A stretch of 32,998 bases of DNA from Deltaproteobacteria bacterium (lineage in GTDB: Bacteria > Desulfobacterota > Desulfobulbia > Desulfobulbales > VMSU01), in assembly GCA_024275235.1 (NCBI GenBank), contig JAJRZN010000035.1:1-32998 (forward strand). The letters are read 5' to 3'. Both the position numbers and the translations under genes were made by a program. The notes under the pieces were generated by a model that worked only from the letters and a program-made list of their open reading frames with translations, was not told the DNA's origin and searched no databases. Shown in pieces: positions 1 to 8,473 of the stretch. Positions within the stretch are counted from its first letter, which is position 1, and every line of letters starts with the position of its first letter.

Positions 1-57
1 AGTTACGAAAATCATAAAAATCCCCATGTGGGTGCCCAAAATAGAACGGAGCGTCAA

Positions 58-414
58 TCAATCATTAAAACCAACCTGATTAATCATAATCATAAAAATC
101 CGTCTGATATTTTGATCCAGCTCCGGGGCGCTGAAGCCGGTGGCGTAAAAATCCGGATTCACGTCCCCGGCACACCACATACTGTGGGCCTCAAAAATCA
201 CCTGACGCTCGGGGCAATACTCCTCGGGCATCATCATCCGCAGCCTGAAATCTTTATCCGCCGGGATCTTTTCTTTACTGATTAGTTTAAGACCGTTCAC
301 TGTTAAATCCACGAGATAACCAAGGAGGGTGCCGGTTTTATCATCAAAAACCTCAAGATAATAAATAAGGTGCCGTCGTTTAAATTTACGCATCTCTTCG
401 TTCTGGTCTGCCAT
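58..414 (-). CDS. PilZ-domain protein (putative c-di-GMP receptor)
   Basis: A 118-residue single-domain protein. The N-terminus has the arginine motif of PilZ domains (Arg9-xxx-Arg13 within RKFKRR), followed by a variant of the D/NxSxxG motif (Asp36-Leu-Thr38-Val-Asn-Gly41, with Thr replacing Ser). The rest fits a short beta-barrel. PilZ domains bind cyclic di-GMP and change partner activity. There is no other domain, so it is probably a stand-alone adaptor. It is last in the minus-strand gene run, 30 bases after cmk, with a strong GGAGGGG ribosome binding site. An HD-GYP response regulator (a likely c-di-GMP phosphodiesterase) lies upstream in the same run, which suggests but does not prove a signalling link. 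The family call is fairly sure; the partner is unknown. Confidence 0.8.
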   Translation of the reverse strand: MADQNEEMRKFKRRHLIYYLEVFDDKTGTLLGYLVDLTVNGLKLISKEKIPADKDFRLRMMMPEEYCPERQVIFEAHSMWCAGDVNPDFYATGFSAPELDQNIRRIFMIMINQVGFND

Positions 415-444
415 CTTTACCCCTCCAGTAAAATAAGTGGATCT

Positions 445-1122
445 TCAACCCGCCGCCGCGGAAACCCTGCTCAGCATCAAGTTCAGCACAGCGGGGATAT
501 CCATCTTCGTGCAGTCAATAAGCAGGGCGTCTGCCGCCGGCTGTAACGGGGCCAGCTTCCGGCCGCTGTCATCCGCGTCACGTTTTTTGATCTGGGCCAG
601 AATATCATCATAGTCGGCACTCATGCCCTGTTGCCGCAGCTGCTCCGTCCGCCGCCGGGCCCGCTCCTCAGCCGCGGCCTCAAGAAAAAATTTACAGCGG
701 GCCGTGGGAAAAACAACGGTGCCGGTATCCCGCCCTTCGGCTACCACCCGGCCCCTGGCTGCCATCTGACGCTGCAAAGCCGTGAGCCGCTCCCGCACCA
801 GGGACTTGCCGGAAACCCTGGAGGCCATCATTCCCATCTCCGCCGAGCGAATAGCACGCGAGACATCCCGGCCGTTCAGAATCACCACACTATCCCCGCC
901 GCCGGGCAACAGCTCCAGCTCTAAGCCGGTCAACAACTCGTTCAGACTCCTGTCATCCTTTAAGTCAATACGCCTGTTTTTGACCTGAAGCCCCACGGCC
1001 CGGTACATGGCACCGGTATCGAGATAGGTATAACCGAGTTCAGCCGCCAACAGACGGCTCAAGGTACTTTTTCCTGAACCGGAAGGCCCGTCAATAGTAA
1101 TAATATCAGACCGTTGGCTCAC
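445..1122 (-). CDS. cmk: Cytidylate kinase
   Basis: CMP/dCMP kinase, 225 residues, the usual length. It phosphorylates CMP and dCMP with ATP in cytosolic pyrimidine nucleotide metabolism. The P-loop GPSGSGKST is at residues 12-20, followed by the family's YLDTGAMYRA segment that binds the nucleotide, and the EGRDTGTVVFP motif in the middle, then the arginine-rich lid (RARRRTEQ). The start codon overlaps the end of hisC by four bases (ATGA), so the two are likely translationally coupled. Linkage of hisC and cmk is, from general knowledge, common in this group of bacteria. Nothing is odd in the frame. Confidence 0.95.
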   Translation of the reverse strand: MSQRSDIITIDGPSGSGKSTLSRLLAAELGYTYLDTGAMYRAVGLQVKNRRIDLKDDRSLNELLTGLELELLPGGGDSVVILNGRDVSRAIRSAEMGMMASRVSGKSLVRERLTALQRQMAARGRVVAEGRDTGTVVFPTARCKFFLEAAAEERARRRTEQLRQQGMSADYDDILAQIKKRDADDSGRKLAPLQPAADALLIDCTKMDIPAVLNLMLSRVSAAAG

Positions 1123-2222
1123 TTCCGCATCTCCAGTAACACCTTATCCACCGCCCTTATCAGGCGCTCGTTTTCGGCCGCGGTTCCCACCGTTATCCGG
1201 ATATAATCCGGATAACCATAGGCCGTCATCGGGCGGATAATCACTCCCCGGCGCAGCATGGCATCGTAAAATTTTCGCCCATCCAAATCGCCAAGGTGAA
1301 CCAGAAAGAAATTGGTCTCAGTAGGCAGGGGCCGCAGATCAAGCGCTCGCAATCCTTCACTGAGCCAGGCAATGCCATCCCTGGTCATGGTCAGGGTACG
1401 CTGGTAATGGTCATCATCCCCCAAAGCGGCCAAGGCCCCAATCTGGGCCAGCATATTGACGTTAAACGGCCCCCGCACCCGGTGCAGACAATCAGCGATC
1501 TCCTCCGGCATCAGCCCATAACCCACCCGCAGACCGGCCAGACCATAAGCCTTGGAAAAGGTACGCAGCCCCACCACTGCCTGAGGCCCGGCCAAATATT
1601 TTCGCACCTCAAGCTGTTTATCCGGACTGACAAAATCCCAATAGGCCTCATCAGCCACCACAATCACTCCTTCCGGCACCTCTGTTAAAAAGGCCTCAAA
1701 CTCTTGCGGAGTAAAGACCGTGCCGGTGGGATTATTGGGATTATCCAGAAAAATCAACCTGGTACGGGAAGTTACCGCTTGCAGAACAGCGTCTAAATCA
1801 TGGCGCATATCTCTCAGCGGCACAACACGGTTAATCCCGCCCTGGGCCTGAGTAACCTTGGTATAGACCAGAAAAGAGGGGGAACTGCTCACCGCCTCGT
1901 CACCAGGGGTTATAAAGGCCGCCGCGAGGAGGGCCAGAATTTCATCGGAACCGTTCCCAAAAACCAGCTGCCGCGGATTCACCCCGAGACGCTCTGCCAC
2001 AGCCTGGCTCAGATAATAGCTGCTGCCATCGGGATAACGGTGCAGATTGGTCAGGACCTTGCTGACGGCCGCCACCGCAAGGGGCGAGGGGCCGAGAGAA
2101 TTTTCGTTGGAGGCCATTTTGATGGAGCCCTTAACCCCATACTCCCGCTCCAGTTCCTCTATGGGCTTACCCGGCGGGTAAGGTACCAGGTTCTTTATAT
2201 AATCAGGAATAATCAGTTTCAT
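1119..2222 (-). CDS. hisC: Histidinol-phosphate aminotransferase
   Basis: PLP-dependent class I/II aminotransferase, 367 residues. It converts imidazole-acetol phosphate and glutamate to histidinol phosphate in histidine biosynthesis. Visible family marks: ASNENSLGPSP near residue 37 (substrate arm), NPNNPTGT at 161-168, the DEAYWDF motif at 191-197 and the Schiff-base lysine Lys224 in RTFSKAYGLAG, followed by the RVGY motif. The start lies two bases after the gatA stop and the end overlaps cmk by four bases, so it is in a tight operon with gatA and cmk. No other his genes are in the window. HisC-like enzymes can also act on tyrosine or phenylalanine precursors, so substrate is inferred from family similarity. 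Confidence 0.9.
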   Translation of the reverse strand: MKLIIPDYIKNLVPYPPGKPIEELEREYGVKGSIKMASNENSLGPSPLAVAAVSKVLTNLHRYPDGSSYYLSQAVAERLGVNPRQLVFGNGSDEILALLAAAFITPGDEAVSSSPSFLVYTKVTQAQGGINRVVPLRDMRHDLDAVLQAVTSRTRLIFLDNPNNPTGTVFTPQEFEAFLTEVPEGVIVVADEAYWDFVSPDKQLEVRKYLAGPQAVVGLRTFSKAYGLAGLRVGYGLMPEEIADCLHRVRGPFNVNMLAQIGALAALGDDDHYQRTLTMTRDGIAWLSEGLRALDLRPLPTETNFFLVHLGDLDGRKFYDAMLRRGVIIRPMTAYGYPDYIRITVGTAAENERLIRAVDKVLLEMRK

Positions 2223-2224
2223 TA

Positions 2225-3685
2225 TCAGGCGATCTCCGGCCGCCGTTCAACAATACCAGCCCGCTGCTCCAGGTTATAGGCCGCCCGAAACAGACGCTCT
2301 TCCTGAAAATGAGGGGCCTGGATCTGAAAACCGATGGGCAGACCGGCGGAACTGAAACCACAGGGCACCGAAATTCCGGGGAGTCCGGCCAGATTGGTGC
2401 AGATAGTCAGGACATCTGAAAGATACATACTGAGGGGATCATCCATTCGGGCTCCCAGTTCCCAGGCCGGAGCCGGGGTTACCGGCGAGACCAGGAGATC
2501 ACATTTTTCAAAGGCCTGACGATAATCATCCATAATCAGAGTACGAACCTGTGATGCCTTTTTGTAGTAAGCGTCATAATAGCCCGATGACAGGGCGTAG
2601 GTGCCGATTAATATGCGTCGTTTAACCTCCGGGCCAAAGCCCTGGGAGCGGCTGTTCATATACATCTCGGCCAGGCTCTCGGCATCCATATCCCGATAAC
2701 CGTATTTTACCCCGTCATAACGGGCCAGATTGGAGCTGGCCTCAGCCGGGGCGATAATATAATAGGCCGCCACCCCGTATTCGGTATGGGGCAGCGAGAC
2801 CTCTACCGCCTCAGCACCAGCCTCGGTGAGCAGTTTAATGCCGTTATTAACCGCCTCCTCAACTTCCGGCGCCAAACCACTGGCAAAATATTCACTCGGA
2901 ATACCAAGCTTCAGGCCTTGAAGACCATCCCGCAGGGCCAGAGTGTAATCGGGCACTACCTGACGTATCGAGGTAGAATCGCGGGGATCATAACCGGCAA
3001 TGACATTAAGCATCAGGGCGGAATCACGAACATCACGGGTTAAGGGCCCCACCTGATCGAGGGAGGAGGCAAAGGCCAGCAGACCGAAACGGGAAACCCG
3101 GCCGTAGGTTGGTTTCAGACCCACCACTCCGCAATGGGAGGCCGGCTGGCGCACTGAACCACCGGTATCGGAACCGAGAGAGGCAACCGCCTCACCCGCC
3201 GCCACAGCCGCGGCGGAACCGCCGCTGGAGCCGCCGCAGATATGGGCGGTATTCCAGGGATTGCGGGGCACGCAATAGGGGCAGGTCTCATTGGAATAGC
3301 CCATGGCAAACTCATCCATACTGACCTTGCCTAACAAAACCGCGCCCTCCGCCTTTATCCGGCTGATTACCGTGGCATCGTAAGGCGGTACAAAGGGCTC
3401 CAGAATTTTAGAGCCGCAGGTTGTCCGTACTCCCCTGGTGCAAAGAACATCCTTAATGGCCAGAGGAATACCGGTAAGGGCCGAGGCATCGCCCGCGGCT
3501 ATTATCTTATCGGCGCGCGCCGCCTGCGCCAGGGCCTCGTCTCTGGTCTCGGTTATATGGGCCGTAATCCGCCCCTCCACCGCGTCCATCCGGGCCAGAA
3601 TATTTTCAGTTAATTCAACCGCTGAAATCTCGCCCCGGTCGAGAAGCTCACGCAGTTGGTGAATTGTCTGTTCAAATAATTCCAT
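2225..3685 (-). CDS. gatA: Asp-tRNA(Asn)/Glu-tRNA(Gln) amidotransferase subunit A
   Basis: Amidase-signature subunit, 486 residues, normal GatA length. It hydrolyses glutamine and passes ammonia to GatB, which converts Glu-tRNA(Gln) or Asp-tRNA(Asn) to the cognate aminoacyl-tRNA. The catalytic triad is intact: Lys78 in LAIKD, the cis-serine Ser153 in GGSSGGS, and nucleophile Ser177 in [10 protein letters not shown]. The DEFAMG motif at 124-129 is also present. The start has an AAAGGAA ribosome binding site seven bases upstream. gatC lies 106 bases upstream in the same direction, and hisC follows at once. gatB is not in this window, so the complex must be completed from another locus. Confidence 0.96.
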   Translation of the reverse strand: MELFEQTIHQLRELLDRGEISAVELTENILARMDAVEGRITAHITETRDEALAQAARADKIIAAGDASALTGIPLAIKDVLCTRGVRTTCGSKILEPFVPPYDATVISRIKAEGAVLLGKVSMDEFAMGYSNETCPYCVPRNPWNTAHICGGSSGGSAAAVAAGEAVASLGSDTGGSVRQPASHCGVVGLKPTYGRVSRFGLLAFASSLDQVGPLTRDVRDSALMLNVIAGYDPRDSTSIRQVVPDYTLALRDGLQGLKLGIPSEYFASGLAPEVEEAVNNGIKLLTEAGAEAVEVSLPHTEYGVAAYYIIAPAEASSNLARYDGVKYGYRDMDAESLAEMYMNSRSQGFGPEVKRRILIGTYALSSGYYDAYYKKASQVRTLIMDDYRQAFEKCDLLVSPVTPAPAWELGARMDDPLSMYLSDVLTICTNLAGLPGISVPCGFSSAGLPIGFQIQAPHFQEERLFRAAYNLEQRAGIVERRPEIA

Positions 3686-3738
3686 TTTACATTTCCTTTA
3701 AAATCATAAGCGCTCGATAAACTACACTCTTGACTTTA

Positions 3739-3778
3739 AACATCTAACATCTCGAAGTGTAGCGGTACGACTAAGATC
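3739..3778. repeat. Short intergenic repeat cluster between gatC and gatA
   Basis: The 106-base gap holds an exact tandem heptamer (AACATCT at 3739-3745 and 3746-3752), then CGAAGTG, then GGTACGACTAAGATC at 3764-3778. The last 15-mer matches GGTACGACTACGATC at 10270-10284 at 14 of 15 positions. The heptamer pair followed by TCGAAGT resembles, on the opposite strand, the unit at 12234-12258. No protein or known RNA is recognised here. Confidence 0.45.
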
Positions 3779-3791
3779 GTATGTAAACGTT

Positions 3792-4079
3792 TCAGCCGAC
3801 GACCTTAGGCACCACAAAGGCCTCGCCATTCTGAGCTGGAGCATTGGCCAGAGCCTCATCCTGCGCTAGCGAAGGCTGCACCTCATCCTCCCGCAGGGCG
3901 TTATGAATATCAATGGCATGATTGGCGGGCTTAACTCCGGTGGTATCCAATTCATTTAATTTGGCAATATAACCTAAAATCGGGTCTAACTGACCGGCCA
4001 TATCACTCACCTCATCATCGCTCATGGCCAGACGGGCCAAGGCGGCGGTCTTTCTTATTTCATCATGGCTTATCCGCAT
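3792..4079 (-). CDS. gatC: Asp-tRNA(Asn)/Glu-tRNA(Gln) amidotransferase subunit C
   Basis: A 95-residue protein with the GatC pattern: N-terminal helix ISHDEIRKTAALARLAMSDDE, a central LDPILGYIAKLNELDTTGVKP segment that wraps between the A and B subunits, and a C-terminal REDEV...NAP stretch. It stabilises GatA and assembles the GatCAB complex. Its start codon lies inside the last ten bases of the upstream response-regulator gene, in a different frame, which implies translational coupling. gatA follows after 106 bases. The length and motifs are ordinary. Confidence 0.93.
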   Translation of the reverse strand: MRISHDEIRKTAALARLAMSDDEVSDMAGQLDPILGYIAKLNELDTTGVKPANHAIDIHNALREDEVQPSLAQDEALANAPAQNGEAFVVPKVVG

Positions 4080-5173
4080 TTTCTACCATTCTCCATACCA
4101 GGGAACACACCCATAGACGACTCGGTAACGGGATCTTGTTCCTTCAGAATCTTAACAAAAACATCGACTATTTCAGGATCAAACTGGGAGCCGGCACAGG
4201 CATACAGCTCAACAACAGCCTCCTCCATACTCTTATTCCTTTTATAACTGCGCATTGAAGTCATGGCGTCATAACTGTCCGCCACAATGAGAATCCTGGT
4301 TAAGGGATCAAGCTCATCACCTCGCAGCCCATCAGGATAGCCCTTGCCATCCAACCGTTCATGATGGTGCCGGACGATTAAACCCTCTCGCTTCAGAAAG
4401 GTCAAGGGCTTTAGAATGGTCTGACCTATGGTGGGATGTTTAGTGACCAGCTCCCATTCCGCCGTTGTCAAGGGGCCGGGTTTCTGAATACAGCTCACAT
4501 CAATGACCAGTTTGCCGATATCATGAACCTGGCTGGCCCAGGTCAGGGTATGGAGATCTGAACCGCTGATATTCAAGGCCTGACCGATGAGCCGTCCATA
4601 TTGGGTAACCCGCCTGGTATGACCCGCCGTGTATTGATCCTTCTCCTCCAAAGCCACCTGCAGGGTGGATATGGTATTTAAGGTGTTTTCTTCCAGCTGA
4701 CGGTTATAATTATCCAGCAGAATATTTTTTTCCTTCAGCTCCCTCGTTTTACTCTTGACCTCAAATTTCAGGTTTTCATTGTAGGCCTTACTTTTGAGGA
4801 CAAACATCCTCTTTTCCACCGCCCTTTTTATCTTAACGGCAAAAAGATCAAGATCGCTTATGGGCTTGGTCAGGAAATCGTAGGCCCCCAGATTAACCGC
4901 CTTGATAGCATAATCCATGGAACTGGCGCCGGTGAAAAAAAGTACCGGGATATCCAGCCGGGTTCGATTCAGGGCCTCCAGGGTAGCAAAACCATCCATT
5001 ATCGGCATATTGATGTCCAGAATAATAGTCGAAAAGGTTTCATCAACTACCGCCATTACCTCCTGGCCGTTAACGACGGGAACTACCTGATAACCAAAGA
5101 TTTCCAGAATCTTCTGAACCGCGTCCCGCACTAAGGGATCATCGTCCGCTATGAGAATTTTAGATTTAGCCAT
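4070..5173 (-). CDS. Response regulator with HD-GYP phosphodiesterase domain
   Basis: 367 residues with a receiver domain (about 1-120: acidic triplet DDD at 10-12, phospho-acceptor Asp53 in ILDINMP, switch Thr in FFTGA and Lys in FLTKPI), a coiled-coil linker (about 120-170) and an HD-GYP domain. The output domain keeps its signatures: HTRRV, the metal-binding VHDIGKL, RHHHERLDGKGYPDGL (HHE and the GYP loop) and ADSYDAMTS. Such proteins hydrolyse c-di-GMP to pGpG or GMP when the receiver is phosphorylated. No histidine kinase is adjacent. The stop overlaps the gatC start by ten bases, and the HDAC-like gene ends ten bases upstream, so it sits inside a translation/metabolism operon. Domain assignment is secure; the signal is unknown. 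Confidence 0.92.
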   Translation of the reverse strand: MAKSKILIADDDPLVRDAVQKILEIFGYQVVPVVNGQEVMAVVDETFSTIILDINMPIMDGFATLEALNRTRLDIPVLFFTGASSMDYAIKAVNLGAYDFLTKPISDLDLFAVKIKRAVEKRMFVLKSKAYNENLKFEVKSKTRELKEKNILLDNYNRQLEENTLNTISTLQVALEEKDQYTAGHTRRVTQYGRLIGQALNISGSDLHTLTWASQVHDIGKLVIDVSCIQKPGPLTTAEWELVTKHPTIGQTILKPLTFLKREGLIVRHHHERLDGKGYPDGLRGDELDPLTRILIVADSYDAMTSMRSYKRNKSMEEAVVELYACAGSQFDPEIVDVFVKILKEQDPVTESSMGVFPGMENGRKCG

Positions 5174-5182
5174 GGAAACAGT

Positions 5183-6223
5183 TTATAAATTCCAAATTCT
5201 TTTTGCAACATTTCTTACCTTTTCAATGGCCATTAAAGGCATAGAGACGGTGCTGAACTCCATTATCGTCTTATCGGCCATAATGGACTGACCCCGCATC
5301 TCAGCCAGAGTAGCCATAACCCCGTTCTTTAACCCCCCCAGATCATAACCGCCCTCAAGACAGGCAATTACAGGGCAGCCGCAAACCGCCGCCGCGTCTA
5401 ACAACACCTTGGTCATATAGGCAAAACCGGTCTCGGTGACCATCATGCCGCCCAGCGGATCATCCCGATGAATATCATAACCAGCCGAGATAATAATCAA
5501 TTCCGGCCGATATTGCAGGGCGATGGGCCCCGCCAGTTCATTATAGATGGAGGCAAAAGCTTCATCATTTAAACCCACGGGCAGGGGAACATTCACCGTA
5601 CAGCCCTTGCCAAGTTTAATACCGGTCTCCCCGAAATCACCGGTTCCGGGATAGCAGGGGAATTGATGGGTTGAAAAATAAAGGACGCGATCGGTTCCAT
5701 AAAAGCTGTGCTGGGTGCCGTTACCATGATGAAGATCCCAGTCAACAATCATCACCCGCCTTAAGCCCATTTTTTTAAGGGCGAAGCGGGCGGCCAGAGC
5801 GGCGTTATTAAGGAGGCAGAAGCCCATGGCCTTACCGGCCTCGGCGTGATGGCCGGGAGGCCGCACCAAGCAAAAGGCATTATCCGCCCCGCCGGTTAAG
5901 ACCAGTTCCACGGCCCCGACAGCGGCCCCGGCAGCGAGGCAGGCGGCCTCATAGGAACGGGCCGTGGTTTGAGTATCGGCATCAAGAAAGGCGCAGGGCT
6001 TACCCTTGGTGGCTGCCAGTCGTTTTATATAGGCAGTATCATGGTTAAGCCTTAAAACATCCTCCTCCGCGGCCTGGAAGTCTGGATTAATAAAGGCCCC
6101 TTCATACTCCGGACGATCAATTTCATCATATATCACCCGCAGACGTTCAGCCGATTCAGGGTGGTCAACATTCTTCATATGCTCCATAAAAAGATCAGAA
6201 CGAAATATGGCGGTTTTTTTCAT
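5183..6223 (-). CDS. Histone deacetylase-like (AcuC/class II) amidohydrolase
   Basis: 346 residues spanning a full arginase-deacetylase fold. Active-site elements are visible: RPPGHHAE with His125/His126, the zinc ligands Asp163 and His165 in DWDLHHGNGT, Asp250 in SAGYDIHRDDPLGG, and a LEGGYDL loop supplying the catalytic tyrosine. Bacterial members remove acetyl or similar acyl groups from lysines (for example acetyl-CoA synthetase, as AcuC does) or from polyamines. The window also holds acs, a classic target of lysine acetylation, but in a separate transcription unit about 7.5 kb away. The start is preceded by a CGGAGA ribosome binding site. Substrate is not decidable from sequence; acetylpolyamine is an alternative. 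Confidence 0.88.
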   Translation of the reverse strand: MKKTAIFRSDLFMEHMKNVDHPESAERLRVIYDEIDRPEYEGAFINPDFQAAEEDVLRLNHDTAYIKRLAATKGKPCAFLDADTQTTARSYEAACLAAGAAVGAVELVLTGGADNAFCLVRPPGHHAEAGKAMGFCLLNNAALAARFALKKMGLRRVMIVDWDLHHGNGTQHSFYGTDRVLYFSTHQFPCYPGTGDFGETGIKLGKGCTVNVPLPVGLNDEAFASIYNELAGPIALQYRPELIIISAGYDIHRDDPLGGMMVTETGFAYMTKVLLDAAAVCGCPVIACLEGGYDLGGLKNGVMATLAEMRGQSIMADKTIMEFSTVSMPLMAIEKVRNVAKRIWNL

Positions 6224-6259
6224 CGTCTTGTCTCCGGTCTTTGGCGCTCTTTATAAATC

Positions 6260-6275
6260 GTAACTGAATAGTTAC
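6260..6275. other. Small perfect inverted repeat upstream of the HDAC-like gene
   Basis: GTAACT, a four-base loop (GAAT), then AGTTAC. It lies about 37 bases before the start of the deacetylase gene, in the 123-base gap to the cyclo-ligase gene. It has no downstream T run on either strand, so it is not an obvious terminator; an operator is possible. Six base pairs could occur by chance. Confidence 0.25.
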
Positions 6276-6346
6276 TATAAATCCAATTGAGGAGGCATTA
6301 TCCGCCCCACCCGCAATTGCCTTGGCTGACAATCAACCATCATCTG

Positions 6347-6928
6347 TTATTCATTACATTGCCGCGTTGCGGACTCCGACAACAAATATTGAAGCCGTAT
6401 GTCATGGGCCATGAGAGGCACCTCGTCAACTATCTGGAGATCAAAGGCCAGGCCGACCCGCAGGGCATGAGGGGCCTCCAGGGCCAGGAAGCGGTCATAA
6501 TAACCGCCGCCGTAACCCAAGCGGCCGCCTGATCTATCAAAGACTGAACCGGGCAGAACCACAATATCAATTTCCCGGGGGGCAATACACTCAGTCTTGG
6601 AGATATCCGGCTCCGGAATCTGACAATATCCCGGCCGCAATTCATCCTCAGGGTTCGTGAGCCGGCAGGCGGCAAGCCGCCGGCCGGCCGTTAAGGTCAC
6701 GGGGACACAGAGCCGTTTACCAAGTTGCAGGCATTTATCGGCCAGGCTCAGGGTCTCGACCTCACTGCGAAAATTAATATAGGTAAATATGGTTCCCGCC
6801 CGTTTAAATTCAGGCATAGCGAGGAAGCGCCCGGTGATCAAGATGCTCTTGGTCCGGCGCTCTTCGGCGGACATCTGGCCGCGGCGGGCCAGAATCCGGC
6901 GGCGCAATTCATTTCGTCTCTGATCCAC
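6347..6928 (-). CDS. 5-formyltetrahydrofolate cyclo-ligase
   Basis: Converts 5-formyl-THF with ATP to 5,10-methenyl-THF, a one-carbon repair step. I place the start at the GTG at 6928 (193 residues, beginning VDQRRNELRRR). That N-terminus matches the family's KxxLRxxxLxxR helix, and the GTG is 13 bases after the upstream stop. Opening at an earlier codon (up to 7108) would run through the previous gene and add about 60 unrelated residues. The C-terminal motif VLPGSVFDRSGGRLGYGGGYYDRFL carries the ATP-binding glycine-rich loop typical of the family, and FRSEVET is the substrate region. No clear Shine-Dalgarno precedes the GTG, so coupling to the upstream gene is likely. Confidence 0.88.
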   Translation of the reverse strand: MDQRRNELRRRILARRGQMSAEERRTKSILITGRFLAMPEFKRAGTIFTYINFRSEVETLSLADKCLQLGKRLCVPVTLTAGRRLAACRLTNPEDELRPGYCQIPEPDISKTECIAPREIDIVVLPGSVFDRSGGRLGYGGGYYDRFLALEAPHALRVGLAFDLQIVDEVPLMAHDIRLQYLLSESATRQCNE

Positions 6929-6941
6929 GGCCCGCCCCGGC

Positions 6942-7502
6942 TCAAGCCTTGCCAAAGGAGGCGGCAAAAAGGGCTTTGATGGCCTCCCGGCCGGCATCAG
7001 AGAGATTCCGGCTCCCGGAACAGGCGATGGTATCAAATTCCAGCCGTGGCTCGTCCTCCTGCCAGGCCCCATGCCGCCAGACAAACCACGCGTTCCGCTC
7101 CTGATCAAAGACGGACAACGGCCGGTTGAAGAGCTTGGCCAGTTCCACGGCCCAGCCGGTGCCGCCCTTTACGGTGTCATCAGCCATAATCGTTCCCACC
7201 ACCACTACCTGATGGCCGCGGTTAACAACATGAAAGATGCATTGCAGCACCTTACGAATCTTTTCGGCCTCATAATAACTGCGGTTCATCATTTTGGAAA
7301 CAATCTCCATGCTGATATTACCGCGTCCCAGCTCCTCATCACTGAGCTCCACCACCTTGGCCTTGCCATCCCGTGCCGTGGTGTGCCCCGCAAAGGTAAA
7401 AACCGTTTCCCTGATGCCGTAACCTTCCGCCTCCTCGCCAAAGGCGGCCTCAGCGCCACGCAGACCACTGCTGAAAACTTGACAATCTTCCTTTTTAAGC
7501 AT
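6942..7502 (-). CDS. Putative Rossmann-like (SLOG/LOG-type) nucleotide-binding protein
   Basis: 186 residues with no certain function. The middle has a hydrophobic strand followed by GTIMADD (103-109) and the KGGTGWAVELAKLFNRPLSV stretch (112-131), then FDQERNAWFVW. The GGT-xx-A-xE pattern followed by a strand ending in FDQ and an aromatic pair resembles the phosphate-binding loop of SLOG-superfamily proteins (LOG lysine decarboxylase-like, DprA, YpsA). An N-terminal part has TFAGHTTARDGKAKVVELSDEELGRGNIS, suggestive of a small substrate-binding extension. A strong AAAGGAGA ribosome binding site supports the start. It lies between gspB and the folate cyclo-ligase. Family placement is by motif resemblance only. 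Confidence 0.6.
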   Translation of the reverse strand: MLKKEDCQVFSSGLRGAEAAFGEEAEGYGIRETVFTFAGHTTARDGKAKVVELSDEELGRGNISMEIVSKMMNRSYYEAEKIRKVLQCIFHVVNRGHQVVVVGTIMADDTVKGGTGWAVELAKLFNRPLSVFDQERNAWFVWRHGAWQEDEPRLEFDTIACSGSRNLSDAGREAIKALFAASFGKA

Positions 7503-7533
7503 AGCTCTCTCTCCTTTCTAACCTTAACAGCCC

Positions 7534-8469
7534 TTAAACATTCACCCTGAACTGCCAGTTCTTATATTGCAGAACCACCCCGGATGGAGTAATCCACACT
7601 AATTTCAAATCACCATCAATTATGTTACCCTCCCGGAATATTTTACCATCAATACTCACCATGCGCCGGGCCGCGTCAAAAAAATAGGCGTGGTATGATA
7701 TATGGATTTCCGGAATCCTGGCCCTTACTTCGGCCGGTAACTGCCGCAGAAAGGGGATTTTAGCAAGAGCCGCGGCCTTCTTCCGGCGCCGTTGTTCAAT
7801 TAAATGATCATCTTGCCCAAAGGCCGGAAGTGGAGTACCGCCAATCCGTTCCATGGCCGCGGGATGAGCTGCCGGACTCTTAACCGCTGGAACCGGCACC
7901 GTCGGTTGCGAAGCGGCTTTCCTTACCTCGGCAGGCTCAGGCTTCCGGGGGGCTGGAGCAGGATGATTCAACTGCCCGGCGTCTGCAATTCTAACTGTTT
8001 TTCTCCCCCCGGCCAGGGCCTGAGTCCCGGCCTTCGGCCCCGGTAACGACTGTTTCTCCGCCCGTCGTTGCACTATTCTGACGGCTGCCTCTTGAACAGC
8101 AACGGCTTTTGGCGTTGACGGCGAGACGGTCTTAAGCACTGTCCTCTTAACAGGACGGAGCGCGACAGCCACAGATTCCCGCTTAGTCGTTTTCTGCGCC
8201 GCAGGCGGCGTCAAAACGCCGGCTGCGGCAGCCGGTTTTTTAAGCGGCACCACCACGGTCACCGCCTTCTCTACCGCCGGGGCCTCCCAGGGATGCAGCC
8301 ACCAGGTAATGAGAGCAACATTAACAAACAGGCCAGCGGCCACGATATAAGGCCAAAACAACCTTCTTGCCGCCACGGGCGGCATTTCATGGATAGTATG
8401 CACATCCGGCACACTGCCCAGCTTGCGCTTCTGATCCGCCTTTTTTATCGCCTCAAGGATATATGACAT
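7534..8469 (-). CDS. gspB: General secretion pathway protein B (T2SS accessory)
   Basis: 311 residues built like GspB/ExeB: a short cytoplasmic start MSYILEAIKKADQKRK, typical of this family, one membrane segment (about 38-58), a long Pro/Ala/Lys-rich periplasmic linker (about 65-235), and a C-terminal domain with FLRQLP...RARIPEIHISYHAYF...R.VSIDGK.FREG and GDLKLVWITPSGVVLQYKNWQF. GspB works with the GspA ATPase to help insert the secretin of the type II secretion system through peptidoglycan. It starts only a few bases after gspA. No secretin or other gsp core gene is in the window, so the main secretion cluster is elsewhere. Confidence 0.88.
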   Translation of the reverse strand: MSYILEAIKKADQKRKLGSVPDVHTIHEMPPVAARRLFWPYIVAAGLFVNVALITWWLHPWEAPAVEKAVTVVVPLKKPAAAAGVLTPPAAQKTTKRESVAVALRPVKRTVLKTVSPSTPKAVAVQEAAVRIVQRRAEKQSLPGPKAGTQALAGGRKTVRIADAGQLNHPAPAPRKPEPAEVRKAASQPTVPVPAVKSPAAHPAAMERIGGTPLPAFGQDDHLIEQRRRKKAAALAKIPFLRQLPAEVRARIPEIHISYHAYFFDAARRMVSIDGKIFREGNIIDGDLKLVWITPSGVVLQYKNWQFRVNV

Positions 8470-8473
8470 GAGC

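Noticed and set aside
10-101. A 14-base direct repeat AATCATAAAAATCC (10-23 and 88-101) and a possible start of a further minus-strand gene near base 15
   Set aside because: The repeat is AT-rich and lies partly inside the PilZ gene; the possible start (MIFVT...) leaves only five codons in the window, too little to support a gene.
6929-7108. Extended N-terminus of the 5-formyl-THF cyclo-ligase
   Set aside because: It would read through the end of the SLOG-like gene and adds proline/glycine-rich residues foreign to the family; the GTG at 6928 gives the canonical start.
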